A DNA stretch of 64,000 bases from the NCBI RefSeq assembly GCF_030867095.1, contig NC_081824.1, forward strand, positions 148,023,433-148,087,432, in the 5' to 3' direction. Shown one piece after another: positions 45,801 to 60,800 of this stretch (position 1 is the first letter of the stretch; each line of letters starts with the position of its first letter). The notes below the pieces were generated by a model. It had not been told where the DNA came from. It ran no database searches and saw nothing but the letters and a program-made list of their open reading frames with translations. The translations under genes and the position numbers were made by a program. The stretch is from Alligator mississippiensis. Lineage: Eukaryota > Chordata > Crocodylia > Alligatoridae.

Positions 45801-48800
45801 GCGCATTCCTACTGTGTGTAAGTGACCCACATAATGCTGAGTATTTGTGTCCATCTTACTTCCCCTCTGGGAAAAGATGCTTAATGGCTCCTTAAAAGAG
45901 CAGCCTGGAAGGCTGGTTGGGGAAAGGGAGAAGGGATAGTGAGTCATGACATTTGCTGAGCCATCCTGGGGCAGCAGAATTCAGCATGAGTCAAGGGTCC
46001 CTTTGCAGAAAAGAGAGGGAAAAGGGGGAGAGCTGCCCACCCTGTGAAGCTGGAGACCTGGCCAAACACTCTTACCCTGTGGAAACATGCCACATGTTGA
46101 AATTTAAAGTATGATGCAAAAGAGCTGCAGTACTTAACAAGTGATATCTTTGTGGCTGGGTCACCATATTTACAGCTTGTTATTGGGTGATAAGTTGCTT
46201 GAATGTGTAACAGGTTACAATTTATTGCTCCATGAATACATTAATTGCACTTTAGATGTAAACTCTGTCAGGAGCCTCAATAATTTAGACAGCATTCTCC
46301 AGAATTGGTCACTGACAGAGGATTTATCAAATTAGGATTTAAAAGTTCATAAGCAAAATAAATAGACCTTTTCCCAACATAACTTATTTTCCTTTCTGTG
46401 AAATAGCCTTCAGGTTTTTTTATTTTATTTTCATTTAACACAAAATGGCTAAGAAACTTGTATCATTTGGAGTTTCCTGGCCAATTTCAAGCCTCTCTAG
46501 GAGCCCCATGGGCCAGGTGACATGGCTTTGTAGGCCATATGCTTAATATTCCTGGTTTGCTCTGATAAAATATGAGTGTGAAAAACTGTCCTTGTTGATT
46601 TGTCGCATTTGCCATTGACCCCAATAGGACCAAGATTTCATTCTTTATTCCATTTAAAAATGTAACTTTAGTACATAGTAGGTTTTGTGTCGGTTTTGTT
46701 TTGTTCTTTTTTTTGTATTTAGTATTGCCCTTCTTTTCTATGCAGGTTGCAGATGATGTAATCAATGCCGAATCTGTTTATAAGCTCTTTTGGGAGCCGT
46801 CTCAACAGGTGGCACTTGATGTTTACTTTGTGATTTCTTTTTTCTTCAAGGGATGTGCTACTCCAGAATTTTGAAAGCTATAAGCCAGAAGTTCAAGAGC
46901 TGATATGTGTTGCTGATCATTTAGGTTCATTGATGCAGTATGACACACCAGGTTTTCTTCCAAATAAGAGAATACATAGAGGTATGCTTTTTGCTTTGCC
47001 AGTAAATTAAGCTAATTGAACCAAGATAATGTGCAAGTATAAAACGATTTTATTCTGGTAACATTTGAAATAAATCTGTACTTTCTGTTCAAATAACATT
47101 TACAAATTACTGTATCTTATTTAATCATATATAAACACTTCAAGAATTGGTGTGATCTGCCCTGATATGGGAAGTCATGAGCTCACGTGTTTATATTGTA
47201 TTCCTACTAGCATTCATACTGACATTTCTTTTTCTTTTCAATATATTTTTAACCTCTCTGCTTGAGTTCCGTCATCTGTAAAATGGAAAGTCTGAGTGGA
47301 CTAACTGGTTCTGTATTCTTTGTCATCCAGCAATGGGACTGGCTGCTTTAGAAGTAATGCAGGCTGTGCAACGGACGTGGACAAACTCAAAAGTTCGAAT
47401 GAATGGGAAAACCAGACTGATGCAATGGAGAGATATGTTTGACATTGCTGTGAAATGGCGAAGGTAATGCTAAAAGAGCTACCAACCCTTAACTTGATAC
47501 GGGTACAAGTTCTCATTGGCTAGAGGCCTGAATTTAAGACAGACTGAACAGTCACAGGTTTTGCATTAGTGATAACTGAATAAATTATAGAAGTGATGGA
47601 TGTAGATCCAATAGCACTTGGAGACCTTGGCCAAGTTGGGTCTCTGTTGTGCTAGGCTACATACAGACACAATATAAGAGAGTTCATACTATTACAATCT
47701 GATCACAACCTAACAGATAGGTGAAACAAACAAATGGGTGAGGACGAGGTCAGAGGAGGTATACTAACAGTAATAAAAACAGTTTTAGCATGGGCTGACT
47801 GTGCAGAATTATTGTGTAACTTATCAATCAGGATCAGTAAGGATGCCTACTCCAAACCTTTGAAGTATGTTGGTGAGATAATATTGAAACTTGCATTTCT
47901 ACTCTCTCTGCTCTCTACTTTTATATGGCTAAATGGAAGACTTCAGTCTTGAGCCATCTGGCACCACTTTGCAGCTTTAGGTTAGAGAGGGGGAACTGAA
48001 CAGTTGCTAAGTGATTGCATTCAGATACCACATTAAGGTGGAAACTGTGAGGGAAAGCATGTATTTTAAAATTGTCAGTGAGTGTCTTTCTTAACTTTTG
48101 TTCCTCAGTTTGTATTAGTGATGCCTGTTAGTTAAACCCAAGCTATGGAAGACTGCAAGATGTATTGTAGCTTTATATTCATTAAGCTAAAGGTATTAGC
48201 TAGATGGTTTGAAATTAAATCAGTGAGAAGTTTTTGAGTTTCTTTTTTCCTCTTATTGTAGTTTGTACATGCTTCCATAAGGAAGAAACAACTGATTTTG
48301 CCATTTCTGAAGTCAGCTTTTACATAAAAGCATTGGTGCATGAGCCAGCTTTTCAGAACCACACATTAATTTTTAGAAAATGTACTTTAGAAACTCTCAC
48401 AACTTTCTCTTTTTCTAGATTTAAAATATTACCTATCTTTTCAGGATAGCCAACCCAGACCAACCTGTGCTTTGGTTAGATCAAATGCCTGCTCGAAGCC
48501 TTAGTAGAGGCTTTAATAACCACATCAATCTAATCAGGTATGAAGGCTTTGTCCAATCTTCTTGTTTATGTTAGGAATTGGGCCAAAATATGCAGGTTGT
48601 TTTTGAGCTAATACAGCTGACAGTGTTCAGCTTATGTATGCTGTTTGTTGTCTTTTTCTAAGGTGACCAGGTTTTTATTTTTTCTCTTCCAATAGGATTT
48701 TTGTTTTTTTGTTTTTTCATTCATTAAAAACCAAGTTTATCTTCCACCCATGATTTTCCTCCCTTTTCTCTGTTATCTTAATGTTTTATAGCTTTATTTT

Positions 48801-51800
48801 AGAAAGACATTTAGGCCTGAAAAGATAATTTTTCATTCTATTTTATTTTAATTATTGCCAAATTAAAACACCTGCCTTTTGCACTTAAGGTAAAACACAT
48901 CCATAGTTGTTTTAAATTCCACGAGCACTACTTCTGGAAGGTGACGCTACCAGTAGTGATGGCACAGTAGTGTACAAATCTTCACTTCCTGCTTTGTAAC
49001 CATTAGTAGAATTACATGGTGCTATCAATATTTCAGAGCGGAAAGTTTAAAGGAATAGGTATCAAAATACCTGGCCTAAGACATTGAAAGGTAAGATGTG
49101 CACTGTGAAAAAAGGTTTTAACACACAGATTCAATTGTTGTACGTCCCCTCTTCTCCCATACTACAAGACTTCATATGGCAAGCTATACTGCTCCACCTC
49201 CAAGGAAGCAGTGGGGCAAGTAGAGACACTTGGCAAAATCACTGTCAATCACAGGGGCAGATGTGTTTGTAACCAGGTTCCATCCTGTATGGGAAGTGTA
49301 GACTCTTTGCTCTGTCCTGCTACTTGTATGCCTGGCTCTTTCTCAGAAAGAAAGGGAAAATGTGGGAGGATAAGAGGATGAAATGGCCTTTTTCAGGTAT
49401 TTTACAAGAGTGGGGAAATTGATGTTTCAGGTTCCCACTACACAGGATAATGATGCTTTTTCCACATACCTCATGCCATTTTGGGGCTCTTCCAGTTGGA
49501 CTCAGCACATGCTGACTTTTCTGTGGGGTGTAGTTAAAGTGCTGTTGAAACTGTTTTGGCTCTGCAATTGCAATAGCTGCCTCCAGCTTTTTAGGGAAAG
49601 TGTTGTGTTTATGCTTCTAGCTGGTATATCCTGGATTAGTCTCTCATCTGTGCTTTTCTTTCCTTTTTTCTCCCACCAACAATGCAGCAAGGTCCCAACA
49701 GCATTAGTTCATAACTTTACCTGTTTTTTTCCTGATATGGGAGATAAATAGCTTGAACCCGGTTTATGCCATTAGTACAAAGAAAGAATCTGCTCTTGCC
49801 CATGTTTTTAGCAGGATAGAAAGAGTATCTGATTTACAGAGTTATTTCCCTGTTCTTGACTTTCAGTTCAACAATCTTGGCTATTCTTGATAATCAGTGT
49901 TCCCCATATGCCTCTCTCTCATCAGGTAATATAGCAGATGTACCTAGTGATTTCCTATAATAGGGTATGCTTAGTAATGGAGCTCTGTACAGCTGTACCT
50001 TTGTAAAATGCAGGCCCAAACCTTTCCATCAGCAGTGCTTTCTTAGCAGGAGGATTAATTTTATACCCTAGCATAAATTACTGCATTTTTAAAAGGTCTA
50101 AATATCCTATTATGCTTCTCCATCAGTAGTTCTGTGCATTAATTTTCTAAACCTAGTCCATACCCATTTAGTCTGTAGATACTGTTTAGATACAGCCTTT
50201 GTAGACACTGTTGTCTGTCTGCTTTCTCCTTCGCCCATTACCAAATTCCTTCCCAAGAATAGCCCTTTAATCTGGAGTCAAGTGAAGGGAAGGAAGAATG
50301 GAATCTGATATCTCTCAAGCTCTGCTCTCTAGACAACCTCCATCTGATTCTGACAAGCAGAGGAGATGCCACTCTCAAAAGATGAGCCGGATCTGCAAAA
50401 TGAGAATCGCTCCTCCACTTGTAGAGAGAGGTAGTTAACCATGTTAGAAGTCATGCAGAAGGCAGGGGAGAGTAGCACTTTAGAAACCAGCTTAGCATCT
50501 AACAAAGTAGGCTATTGCCTATGAAAGCTTATGCTTCTCTGAACCAGTTAGCCTGTAAGATGCTACCCTGCAGTGCCTTCTGCCATTCCTCCCCTTGTGT
50601 ACATTCATCAATTATAAAATAGCTCACAGTGTTACTAATTCAGATATTCATAAATAAGCTTAATTAAACATTTTTTGCAATAAATGGGGCTATTTTAGTT
50701 TTGGACTGTTGTAGCAGGTGAGTTCAAGCATTCATTTTCAGGCAGTTTACGCTTGAAGGTTACGTTTGTTACTATAAGGCTAGAGGTTGAATTTTATAGC
50801 GATAAAAGTTATCCAACTTCAGTTTGTCAAAACAAAGCCTTCTTGAAAGCCTACATTTTTAGGCAAAACTAGGATTGGAGACTGTCAGTATTCCTATAGA
50901 TATGTAAGGACATCCACTCCTGAAATTATACCTCTTGGAGTTTTAGGGCTTTCTAAAAGATGGCAGTGCCTGTACAGCAGAAATTTGAAGCAACACCAGG
51001 ACTTGAGCTGCTAACTGGTTTCCTACTTGATTCATTATCATTGCTCATAGCTAAACCCAGTATCATACAGGACTGAAATGATACCTTGGTTTTCTAAGCA
51101 ACTGAAAGAAAGCCTATTTTTGTATTTTAATTCTTTGACACTTCTGCCTGTTGTACATAACATTTTTATGTAGGATGAAAGATGATGGGACGTACAACAA
51201 GGGCAATTATGTATTAGTGGTTGTTTGCCATCATCCTTCCTCTCACCCTTTCTTCCTTTCTTTCCTTTGCTTTTTCTGTTCATGCATGCATTTATATATT
51301 CTTATTCCATTCAGGTTTTAGTCTGCCTTTCAAGCATCTGATTCTTTCACTTACTCTGAGAGCAGTCCTGTTTAAACTCTGAAAAATAAGATACTAAACA
51401 GTGAGTTAACATGCCAAAATCAGGCCCCAATTAATTATAGAAAGGGGATGGAGACTGGCTATGTACAAATCCTGCAATTGACAGTGTTTTTGCCTCCTTT
51501 TATGCATAGCTATAACACTTGCTTTATAAAATCTTGTTTTGTAGAGTGGGAGAAGAGGAAGGACTCCTACAAATGCAGTAATGGTATGTAATTTTCCATT
51601 TCAAGGCATTATGAAACAGCTATAACCTGAACAGACCTTTTAAGAGTCTTTATAGGGTAATTCCCAATGTTCCAGGAAAAAGGTATTCAGTCACCTATTT
51701 GTTTACAAGGATTGCTTATGAACTCATTAAATGTTTACTGTACTGCACTCTTCTAGGAAATATTTAAAAAGCAGGTAGGGATCTGTGAATGTATGTAACT

Positions 51801-54800
51801 GTTTGTTTCTTGAAAATCTCCTGGCAGTTGAAATTTTTGGTACAGTCTTTTACATAATCATCTCTTTTAAAAAGGATTGCACACCACTCAGACCCTCTTT
51901 TTTTGTTGTGCAATGTCTTAAGCTATTTCACGATATCCCAAATCAGGGAATATTTCAATTAAAAAACCCTTTTATTTTTAAAAGGTTGCAGTTTAATATG
52001 TTGGGTACTTGGGAGCTTTTAAGGCAAACTCGTTCATGAGTACATACCTCATCTTGTATTCAAGTAAATACAGTATTTTTCCCCAATCAACATGGGGGGT
52101 GGGGGGGATGGGACACACACGACTCTCATTTTACATTGGTATACAAGGAGACCTCACTAAATACATTGTCATTAAACTGCTGCCAAAAGCACTATGTGCT
52201 CGGCAATGTAAACCAACTGTGAAGTTGATTGAATACAGTCAACACTGAACGTGACTATAAAACACATGGCCCACATTAGGCAAACATGCTGATGGGAACT
52301 GTGTGTGTGTGTCCCTTTAAAAAAAAACAGGAGGGTATTCCCTCCACAGAGAACTGGCACTGGGCCTGGAAGTACTGCAATACCAGGCTGGCACCGGGAA
52401 GGCCAGAGCCAGCCCTGATACCCTCACCTTGCTGCCAAAAAGAATGGATTTAAGTTATTAGAAAATGTTAAATTTCAGGTGACAGGGTTCAAGGCAGAAG
52501 GAAATACAGAAGACCTGAGCCAAGGGGCTACATAGGTGGGAACATAAATAAGTTGCATATAAAACTTGTAGCCAACAAAGCCTGGGTGTGAGGGGGTGGG
52601 AAGGGGAAAAGGAGAGTGGGAAATGCAACACTTATACAGTAAGTAATATATCGGAGACCCTGTACAACGATGGCACATTCAAGTTGGGAGATGGTTGATA
52701 AAAACACTCGTATAGTTCCAGATAATAGCATGTGGGATACAATTGTGGGGGTAGGGAATAGTCCGGGGTGAACGAAGTCCTTGGAGTTCATTAGGTGTAG
52801 CAGAAGGGGGCAGTCAGGAAGTCCCCCCCCCATGTCGCTTCTTGTCATCAGTCTGGGTGGGGTCCATGTACTAGCGCTGTCCTGTGATGTGCTTCTCATA
52901 GATGTCCCTGGATCAGCAGAGGGTGTCAGATACCATGAGGTTCAGCATCAGCTTGTCGTAGTGGTGGGATACACGACAGATGCACAAGGTGCTTTCATTG
53001 CTAGGGTCCCATGCTGTGAGTGCCCTGATGATCAAGACCCTCAACTGTCTTGTCATATTCCTGGCTTCTCAGAGTGTCCACCAGTGGCTGGCATTTTTCT
53101 CATTTCTGCTCGCGGGCCTCAACAAAATCTTGCTGCTGGTTCTCAAATGGGATGGTGACATCTACCATCATTATGCACTTGCTGTCCTCGTTGGTCACGG
53201 TGATGTCTGGACAGAGCTGGCTCTCACAGCCTGGGACAGGATGGTTACTCAAGAAGCAGCAGGTGCACCTACTTCTTGAGCAGCTGCTGGACCTTGGCAT
53301 CCTCATTCTTGAGGGGGGCCTTGGACTGCTGAGCCCCTCGGGATGAATGCAATGTGGGGGATGAGAGAAGTGTTCAACACATCTATCTTCTGTTAGGGAG
53401 ACAGCAGGGACAAGTCCAACTTGTGGGCATTCTGCACAATCCCACAGATGGTCTCTTCCAGCATCTGCTTTGCCTAGTGTCTGGTGGGCATTCCCAGGTG
53501 GACATAGGTCTCTCTATCTTTCTGCTTGCTTTATCTGCTTGCCCTGGATGGTGAGGCTGGAATCCAGGATGGTGTTCTTCCTTCAGTCAGTGTGCAGAGA
53601 GGTGCACTTGGCAGTGTTGAAGCGAAGCCCCATCCACTTGGCTGTCTCAGAGCTGACAGCCAGCATCCTCTGTAGCTGCTTGATGTTGCTGGTGAGGAGG
53701 ACCAGGTTTTCTGTGTAGGCCAGAATGCTTAGCTTCTGCTCATAGAAGTTGAGTCTTCTTCACACCGGACCAGATGGGGATGTTGTACGTCTCGCCCTAT
53801 GATGACTGGATGGTAGTGGTGCAACCATTGTAGAGCTCCCACACGAGGTTGATGGTACTGACCGGCATCCCAAGCAGAATGCAGAGGGTCCATCCAGGAT
53901 CTCTCACATCGCCTAGGGCGGTTGGACTGCTACAGCTTCTGGATCTTAGACACTGCTTCCAGGTCATAGCACTGATGCTCAGGATGTCTCCTGGGCTTGT
54001 GCTGGTGTTGTGCTGGCCTGGCTGCTGGGCTGCTGTTTCCAGAGGGTTGCCTGGGTCTGGCAGCTTCTGACAGCTCTTTGGTGAGCTCGGCCACCTAAGC
54101 CTCAAAAGTCTCAAATGTGGTGGTCTTGGTGAGCTCCTCCATTCAGATGGCTTGCCTGGGTGGGAGCAGCCTTTGTGAAGGAACAGGCTCTTTGGCTCTG
54201 GGTTGTCCTGGAGAGGTAGGTTGGTAGCTTCAGGTGGTTCCTGGGCTCCACAGTACAGGCTGCTAGGAGCTGTGATTCTAGCCAAAAAGGCTGATGGAAA
54301 CCTATTACAAGGGTAGGGTAATGTGCAGCCCAGCTGAATGAGACGTATGGTAGTGTCAGTCTCCCTCAGCATCAACTCTTTTTCAAGTAATGGTGAGCCA
54401 CTACACTGAATACACTGAAGTTTTGACTTCCTCTTCACTCCCAGAACTGAGCTTTTCTTTTTCATATTCTGCCTTAACCAAGAATCATTGGAAATGGAAT
54501 TTTTCCTCCAGAATATCTAGCAAACATCACCAAACCAGGCCATACACAGTTCACTTAGAAGCCATCTGTAGCCCCCTCTCTCAGCCTGGTGCATATGATT
54601 AGTGTGGCCTTACCCTCCATGGAGTAGAGCTGGACCATGTTGCCCTGTGCCTCATCTACATATACATTTTTGGAGCATCCCAAGACTTATGACAAGAACC
54701 CCCCGTTCCAGTCATAGGCAAGGGGCTAATAAGCACATGGATCCTTTGAGGGGGGGTATCTGGAGTACATACACATAGCGAGCTGTGGGGTCACCAAGAC

Positions 54801-57800
54801 TTGAAATGCTGCTGACTCTTGTGGGGCCCAGCCCAATGAACTGCATGGTAAATCATGAGTGTTTTGGTTTTGGATTAATATGCATAGTTTGTATGCTGTG
54901 TAAGTAGATGCTAGAATGTTCCTCAAAAGTGTGTTTATGGAATACCTGTGCTCAAATGTGCATCAATCCTGGATGAACTAACTGTATGGTCACTATATAC
55001 AAGTTGCTATAGCCATGTTTAATTTCTAGGTTATTGTTTTCAAGTTTGCTCCTCACTTCTACGTGCTCAGGGAGAAGAGGGTGTGACAGTAGGGAGAGTG
55101 GAGTCAGGGGAAAAAGTTGGGGGAAGCGGAGAAGAAAGGAGCTGTCTGATGACCCAGATTTATTTTCCCTGCTGTAGCTGGGGGGGGTTACAGATTCAAG
55201 GCAGACTTCCAATAATTAGCTTCTGTACTTGGAAATTTATAACAAATTTATAAACTTTTCCATATATAGAACCTAACTAATAGTGGGGTCATCTTATAAT
55301 CAGAGTCATCTTCTTTTGGGGTAAATATTGTAGTTTGTTTAAAAGAAAATTATAATATCGTGCTAGCATTCAGAGTAATTCAGTTAAAGCTAGGATTTCT
55401 GCTTTATCTTTCCTGTATAAATTAGTGCATAAAAACAACTAGCTTCTAAATGTAGAAGTACATCTTGTACATGTTGTAATGTTGTACGCACATTACTACA
55501 TGTTGTAACTGTATACATATTACTACACAGAAATGCTGGCAATAGTGAGGTTAAACGCATGCAATGTAAACTTCTGAAATATAGCAAGTACAGTAAGACT
55601 GACAATTTTGCAGGTTCTGTGTTAAAAATGAATGGGGAATTTTCCTGTGCAGACAAACCTTTGATTATGCTTCTTCTAGTTTTCTTTGCACCAGTGTGTA
55701 GAAATAATACTTTTATGTACCATATATAAAAGCTAGTTTTATAGTGTACTATTCTGTCATTTTTATAAGATACATTTTAAAAATATTTTTATCTTTTACC
55801 AACAGGGGACAGGTCATTAACATGAGATATCTAGAATATTTTGAAAAAATTCTTCATTTTATCAAAGACAGGATCCTTGTTTACCATGGGTAAATAATTT
55901 AATTTTTACCTCATTAATATTAATTGAATCTGTCATGCTCGTCCTATGGAGCTTATTCCAAAATGTCTGAGGGATATTTTTTAGTTTCAATTTTAGCTAC
56001 ACCTGAGTCCTTTTACTAATGGGAGAAACCTGTTAATTGCTACTGAGGGGGAAAAATGACAAATTGGGCTTTTCTAGTACATGAATTACAATAGTGAATT
56101 ATAATTATCCACCCTTCTGATCTATTCTTGTAGGGATTGATATTATTCCCATTTTACAGGGAGAATGTGTTGTTAAAGAGCATCATACAAAATATTAACT
56201 TGCTTTCTGTAATCCTGAGTATTCACATTCTCAATATTTGAGATGTAATAAAACGGTAGGGTGAGGAATCCATCCTCTAGCAGAGTGGAGAATGTGGCGA
56301 TGGTTTGGTGTGAACCATGTCTGTTAAGAAATATATAGGAGTTCTGCTCTTTGACATGTCTTTTGAAGACTGGGGACCCCTGAGGGTGTTCATCTCCCAT
56401 TAAGCAAGTGGGTTTGTTGTGTAGAACATGCCTAGTGGGTTGTAAACAAGACACTAACTGTGCAGTAGCCTAATTATACTGCACAGTAGCACGTCACAGC
56501 ACAAACGGTGCTAATATGCTGCTGCACAGTATCATTAGGCTACTGTGCAGTAGCGTCACTTAAAAGGCATTTGCTGGTGCTACTGTGTAGTAACTCTGGT
56601 TACTGCATAATTATTTAGTACTTCATTATATAAGTACCAAATTAAATGCACAGTAATCACTGCACATTAATGAACATGTAGGCCTGCCCACTGTGTAGTC
56701 TGTTCTTCCTGGAGTAATGAAGATTTATAGAATATTAAATAAGAAGGTGATTAACATTGAAGGATGCAGACTTTAAGATTGATATGTTAGCCCATCCAGT
56801 TGATCTTGCTTTGGGAGGGGTGAATTCTAGCCCTGTTGTTCTTTGGGTTGTAAAGAAGTGACTTAGCTGGTAGGTCATCAGCTTCTAAAGTCCTGGAACT
56901 GAAGGATTCTCTGTTCACAGTCCACAAGACTTGACAGAGCTGTGAATTTACAAGTACGTAGTAATACAGGATAATAAATGTTCTTTCCAAAGAACCTTTA
57001 GTAAAGACAGTTGAAAACTTTTTCGGTACTTCATTGAAATATTATGGTTTTAGTTAAGTATATAGCTGCCTGCAGAATTTTTATAGGCTGCTGAAGAAAT
57101 GTCAACATTCCTTTAAGTTTTGGTGGCCTCTCCACTCCCAAAAATAACACCCTCTTATAGACCAGTGTAAGATGAGTTTGGCATAGCAGTTGAGAGGTCA
57201 CAAGATGCTTCTCCAAAACTTTAATCTTAAACAGGATTTAAAATACTACTGTTTGAAACAGTGCTTTAGCTTCATACAAGTCTGTCTACTTAATAGAATG
57301 CATAAACTTCTACTATTTCAAAATTAACTCCAGTATCCTGGCTCTTCTGGATTTCTTACAGTATAGTCTAGACTTGGGTCTAATACAGGGGTTTTCAATC
57401 TTTTTGGGTTGGTGTACCCCTGCTGGCCCATCAAAAAGGCAGGAGTCCCCCGGCGGCCAGACAAGGGGGAAGAGGGTGTCCCCCAGTGGCCAGTTGGTGA
57501 CCGGGGGGGGGCCCAGCAGCCAGTCAATGAGCGGGGGGGCAGAGGGGAGGGATTCTTCAGCAGCTGATTGGTGGCGTGGCAGAGGAAGTGCCCCCTCAAG
57601 TACTCCCTGAGGCCATCCCAAGTACCCCTGGGGGTACATGTACCCCCCAGTTGAAAACCCCTGGTCTAATACATCCTACTGTAGTATTTCAAGCATCAGC
57701 ATTGTCAGTGTTAGAAACACAGACTCATTAAAGTAAATACTCCTAGATGGTACTGAGAGGGATTTTTGGTAAGATAAATCTTTTTACATCCATGGTTAAA

Positions 57801-60800
57801 CCTATCAATTAACTGAACTAGACCTTGTCATGGATCACACAACTTTCAAGGGAAGCTCTGCCTCAGGACTTCCCTAGAAGAAGCCTTATTTAGTCTCCCT
57901 CTCCTGAAGGACTGCTCTGAAGGGGCAAGCCTCTGGCTTTGAGACCCTGGCTCTTCTTTATTTTAGCAATTCATACCACCTCCACCTTGGAAAAGCTCCT
58001 TCTTTTGTCAGCTCCCAGAAGGAGGATGCTTTCCTTTTTAAAAGGTGGGGGAAAGGGGGGAGAAGCAGAGTGTCTGTGTCCCAGATAGCACAGCAGCCTT
58101 CTCTGCTTCAACAGAAACAGCTTTTATTATCGACCACAGTTCCCCCTGTCTTTCCTCAGACTGCTTCTTATACTCCAGCACCCTCAAAGCCTCTCTTTCT
58201 ACTTTCCTGGGCTGGACACAGTCAACCACATTCACAACAAAATTGTTACAAAACTATAGTATTAACGTAGGGACATCACTTACCCAATAAAATGAATAAA
58301 AGTAATAGGGAAGTAACTTTTTGGGATCCATGTAAATGGATAACACTATTCAGTAAAGCATTGCCACTGTGTATGTATTTCAATTTTTAATATGGACTTG
58401 GGCTTTCCACACACCTTTGGAAGGGACAGAAGGGATATAGCCAAATCCCAGGAACAGTCTGAACTAGTTACAGAAGGGATGAAACTGACTTAATTTGCTT
58501 GGGAGGCTAGATCCAGAAAATAAATTAGCTAACTTCCTTTTTGTAGTATTAATTTTCAGTCCTTGAATAAAATGGGAGGAGAGGGGAATTTGCAAAGGAA
58601 TGTATAGTAGGATATAGGGGAGTAATTCTCCATTGATCTTCAGAAGTTATTAATTACATTGAAAGTAGGTAGTAGATACTGCAAAAAATGCTAAATTATT
58701 TGATTGTTGTGTTTCTGTGTTAAAATCATTGTCTCCTTTTTTCAGTGCTAATAATCCCAAAGGAGTATTAGAAATTCGAGAAGCCTTGGAAAAGGTACAT
58801 AAAGTAGAAGATCTTCTTCCCATAATGAAGGTAATGTTTTCAACAGCTTTCAGCTGATGATTGAGAGAATGTAAGTGAAAATGAGAACTGAATGCCTAAT
58901 GAATAACTAGAGAAGCTATGATTATATTCTAAAGAATTAGTAAACCAACCAGATCTGCAAATCTGCACAGTTAAGTTTATATGAGGGTTTGTTATTTAGA
59001 AGCTAAAAAAAACTGGCTTACTGTACAACAATAAGTGAACAAACTAAAAATTACTGTCTGTAGGTTTGGGAACATGAACACTAAAAAAAATAAAAAATCA
59101 AACAAAGCACTTCAGGGTCACTGGTTTGAAAGCTGTCTAGAGCAGTGATAAGCACAAGTAATCACTCCTTAGTGACTGATAACTAGTCTGAAATGAAACA
59201 GTGGTTTGCTTTCTGCTTTAATGGAAGAGTGCCAGAATCACAGAAATCTCCAAACAGTTATGAGCACCCTTGAAGGCAGGCTCCAAAAGGTCTTGGATTC
59301 TATGGCACAAAGTGAGCTACCATCTCAACTCTAGGAACAATTTGGTCCTTCCAGTTAATGGTTGAGTTCTAAGATTTTATAAATATTTCTAACCTAGGAA
59401 GAGAGGTAAGTATTTCAGCTTTTGGCTATACAGCAACAAGAAATTAAAAAAAAAAAACCAGATTTCAGACTGGAATAAAATTTAGGAAGAACTATTCCTT
59501 CTAATACAAAGTAGGGCAATTCAGACTGGTCAAATATAGTGACATTGTATAGGGTAGTGGTTCTCATCCTTTTTAGACTTGAGAGATTCCTCCATTACTT
59601 TTATGAATTGAGCAGCACCTCATTTCAGAAACTAATTTATTTATTATTGTGCTTACCTGCTTGGAAAGGGTACAGGGAGGAGAAAGAGTAGCCAGAAGGG
59701 AAGAGCCTGCATTTATCTCCTTATTGGAGCCTGTGCTTATCTCCTCTCTCCCAGCAACACTTTTTCAAAGGCTATCATGGCCCCCAGATTGAGAATCACT
59801 TGTAGAGAGCTACCTGAGTTGTCGCTAAACAAAGCAGTCTAGGTGCAGTAGCACAGAAACCTGTTTGGATTGATATACTGTGCTGCTTATTAAAGCTGGA
59901 TTGTTTCTGATAGCTTGGATATCTTTACTGAATTCTGTGGACTAGACCAGTGCTATTCAACTTCCAAGCGGCTGGGGGCTGTATGCCCCCCCAGGCTTCA
60001 CGAGCGGGGATAGCACACCGTATAGACAACTCGCACTGCATAGCATCCCTACTCCTCTACCGCACTGTACATCTAATTGCATCGTCCTCCCACTGCTGCA
60101 CCAGGCACCCATAACCCTTCCCCTTCCCCAATACCACGTGTGTGTAGTCCAGGTTCACACTCATCTCCTGTCATGGCACCTCGCCATATTGTACTATCAT
60201 ACTCTCTAGGGCAGGCTGAAAGTGGAAGCCAGAGGAAGGAGGGGGAGCCTAGAGGCTCTGGCTGCTATTGCAATCAGAGCAATGGGAAAAGTGGCAGCTG
60301 GGTAAGAGTCTGGAGGCTGCAGTTTAACCCCCTCATAGGCCACTAGTTGGACAGAGTTTAGTTCTACAGATACTACACACTAGTTTAGATCTACAGATAA
60401 TTTCACAGAGGCTTCATGATTCTCAGGGCATACCCTGATCCTTTTTCTTCAGGGTGTTCCAATAGGAGTTACAAATGTCACATTTTGTTTTTATTTTTAA
60501 AATCGTGGATTAGGGATTGTATGGAGTTCTGAGAGATTTGAGTGTCCTCCTGGTGGACTCCTAGTGATCTCAGTTTTTAGGCAGGAAACCCAGTTATCAC
60601 ATTTTTGAAATGCAAAACAATGGTAGTGAAAACAAAGGTACTAAGAGTTGGATCAGACAGTCTGGTGTTTATTACTATGATACTGAATATTATAAAAACA
60701 GCCTTCTTAAGAAAAAGGCATGAAGAAAATATGGTTGACTGATTTAAAGGCACAGATTAGTACGGAGAGAGGCACCCAAATATGTAGTGAACTGTGAATG

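Larger units (their letters stand above)
43874..46850 (+). other. TTC13: TTC13 intron 12
   Basis: Begins almost at once with a 778-bp foldback hAT element, followed by a reptile-type dispersed repeat at 45233. Nothing is recognised in 45950-46850. Confidence 0.85.
48538..55805 (+). other. TTC13: TTC13 intron 15
   Basis: The longest intron in the window. 48538-50420 shows nothing recognised. It then holds the second copy of the anonymous repeat, a lone TATTTACTC-type end at about 52048-52073, the R2-like fossil and a TATTTACTC-family fragment. 50590-52040 and 54470-55190 hold nothing recognised. Confidence 0.85.
55890..58745 (+). other. TTC13: TTC13 intron 16
   Basis: Contains a hAT element at 57386. 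A repetitive patch with inverted CTACTGTGCAGTAGC-like words (56460-56600) may be a small foldback. Nothing recognised in 57680-58745. Confidence 0.85.

Noticed and set aside
53797..54465. 222-codon minus-strand open frame
   Set aside because: Only part coincides with the R2-like fossil and mostly in the wrong frame; not an intact gene.
59948..60345. Complete hAT element with ends CAGTGCTATTCAACTT and GTTGGACAGAG
   Set aside because: The right end pairs weakly and the flanks show no matching octamer, so only a possible left end is noted.
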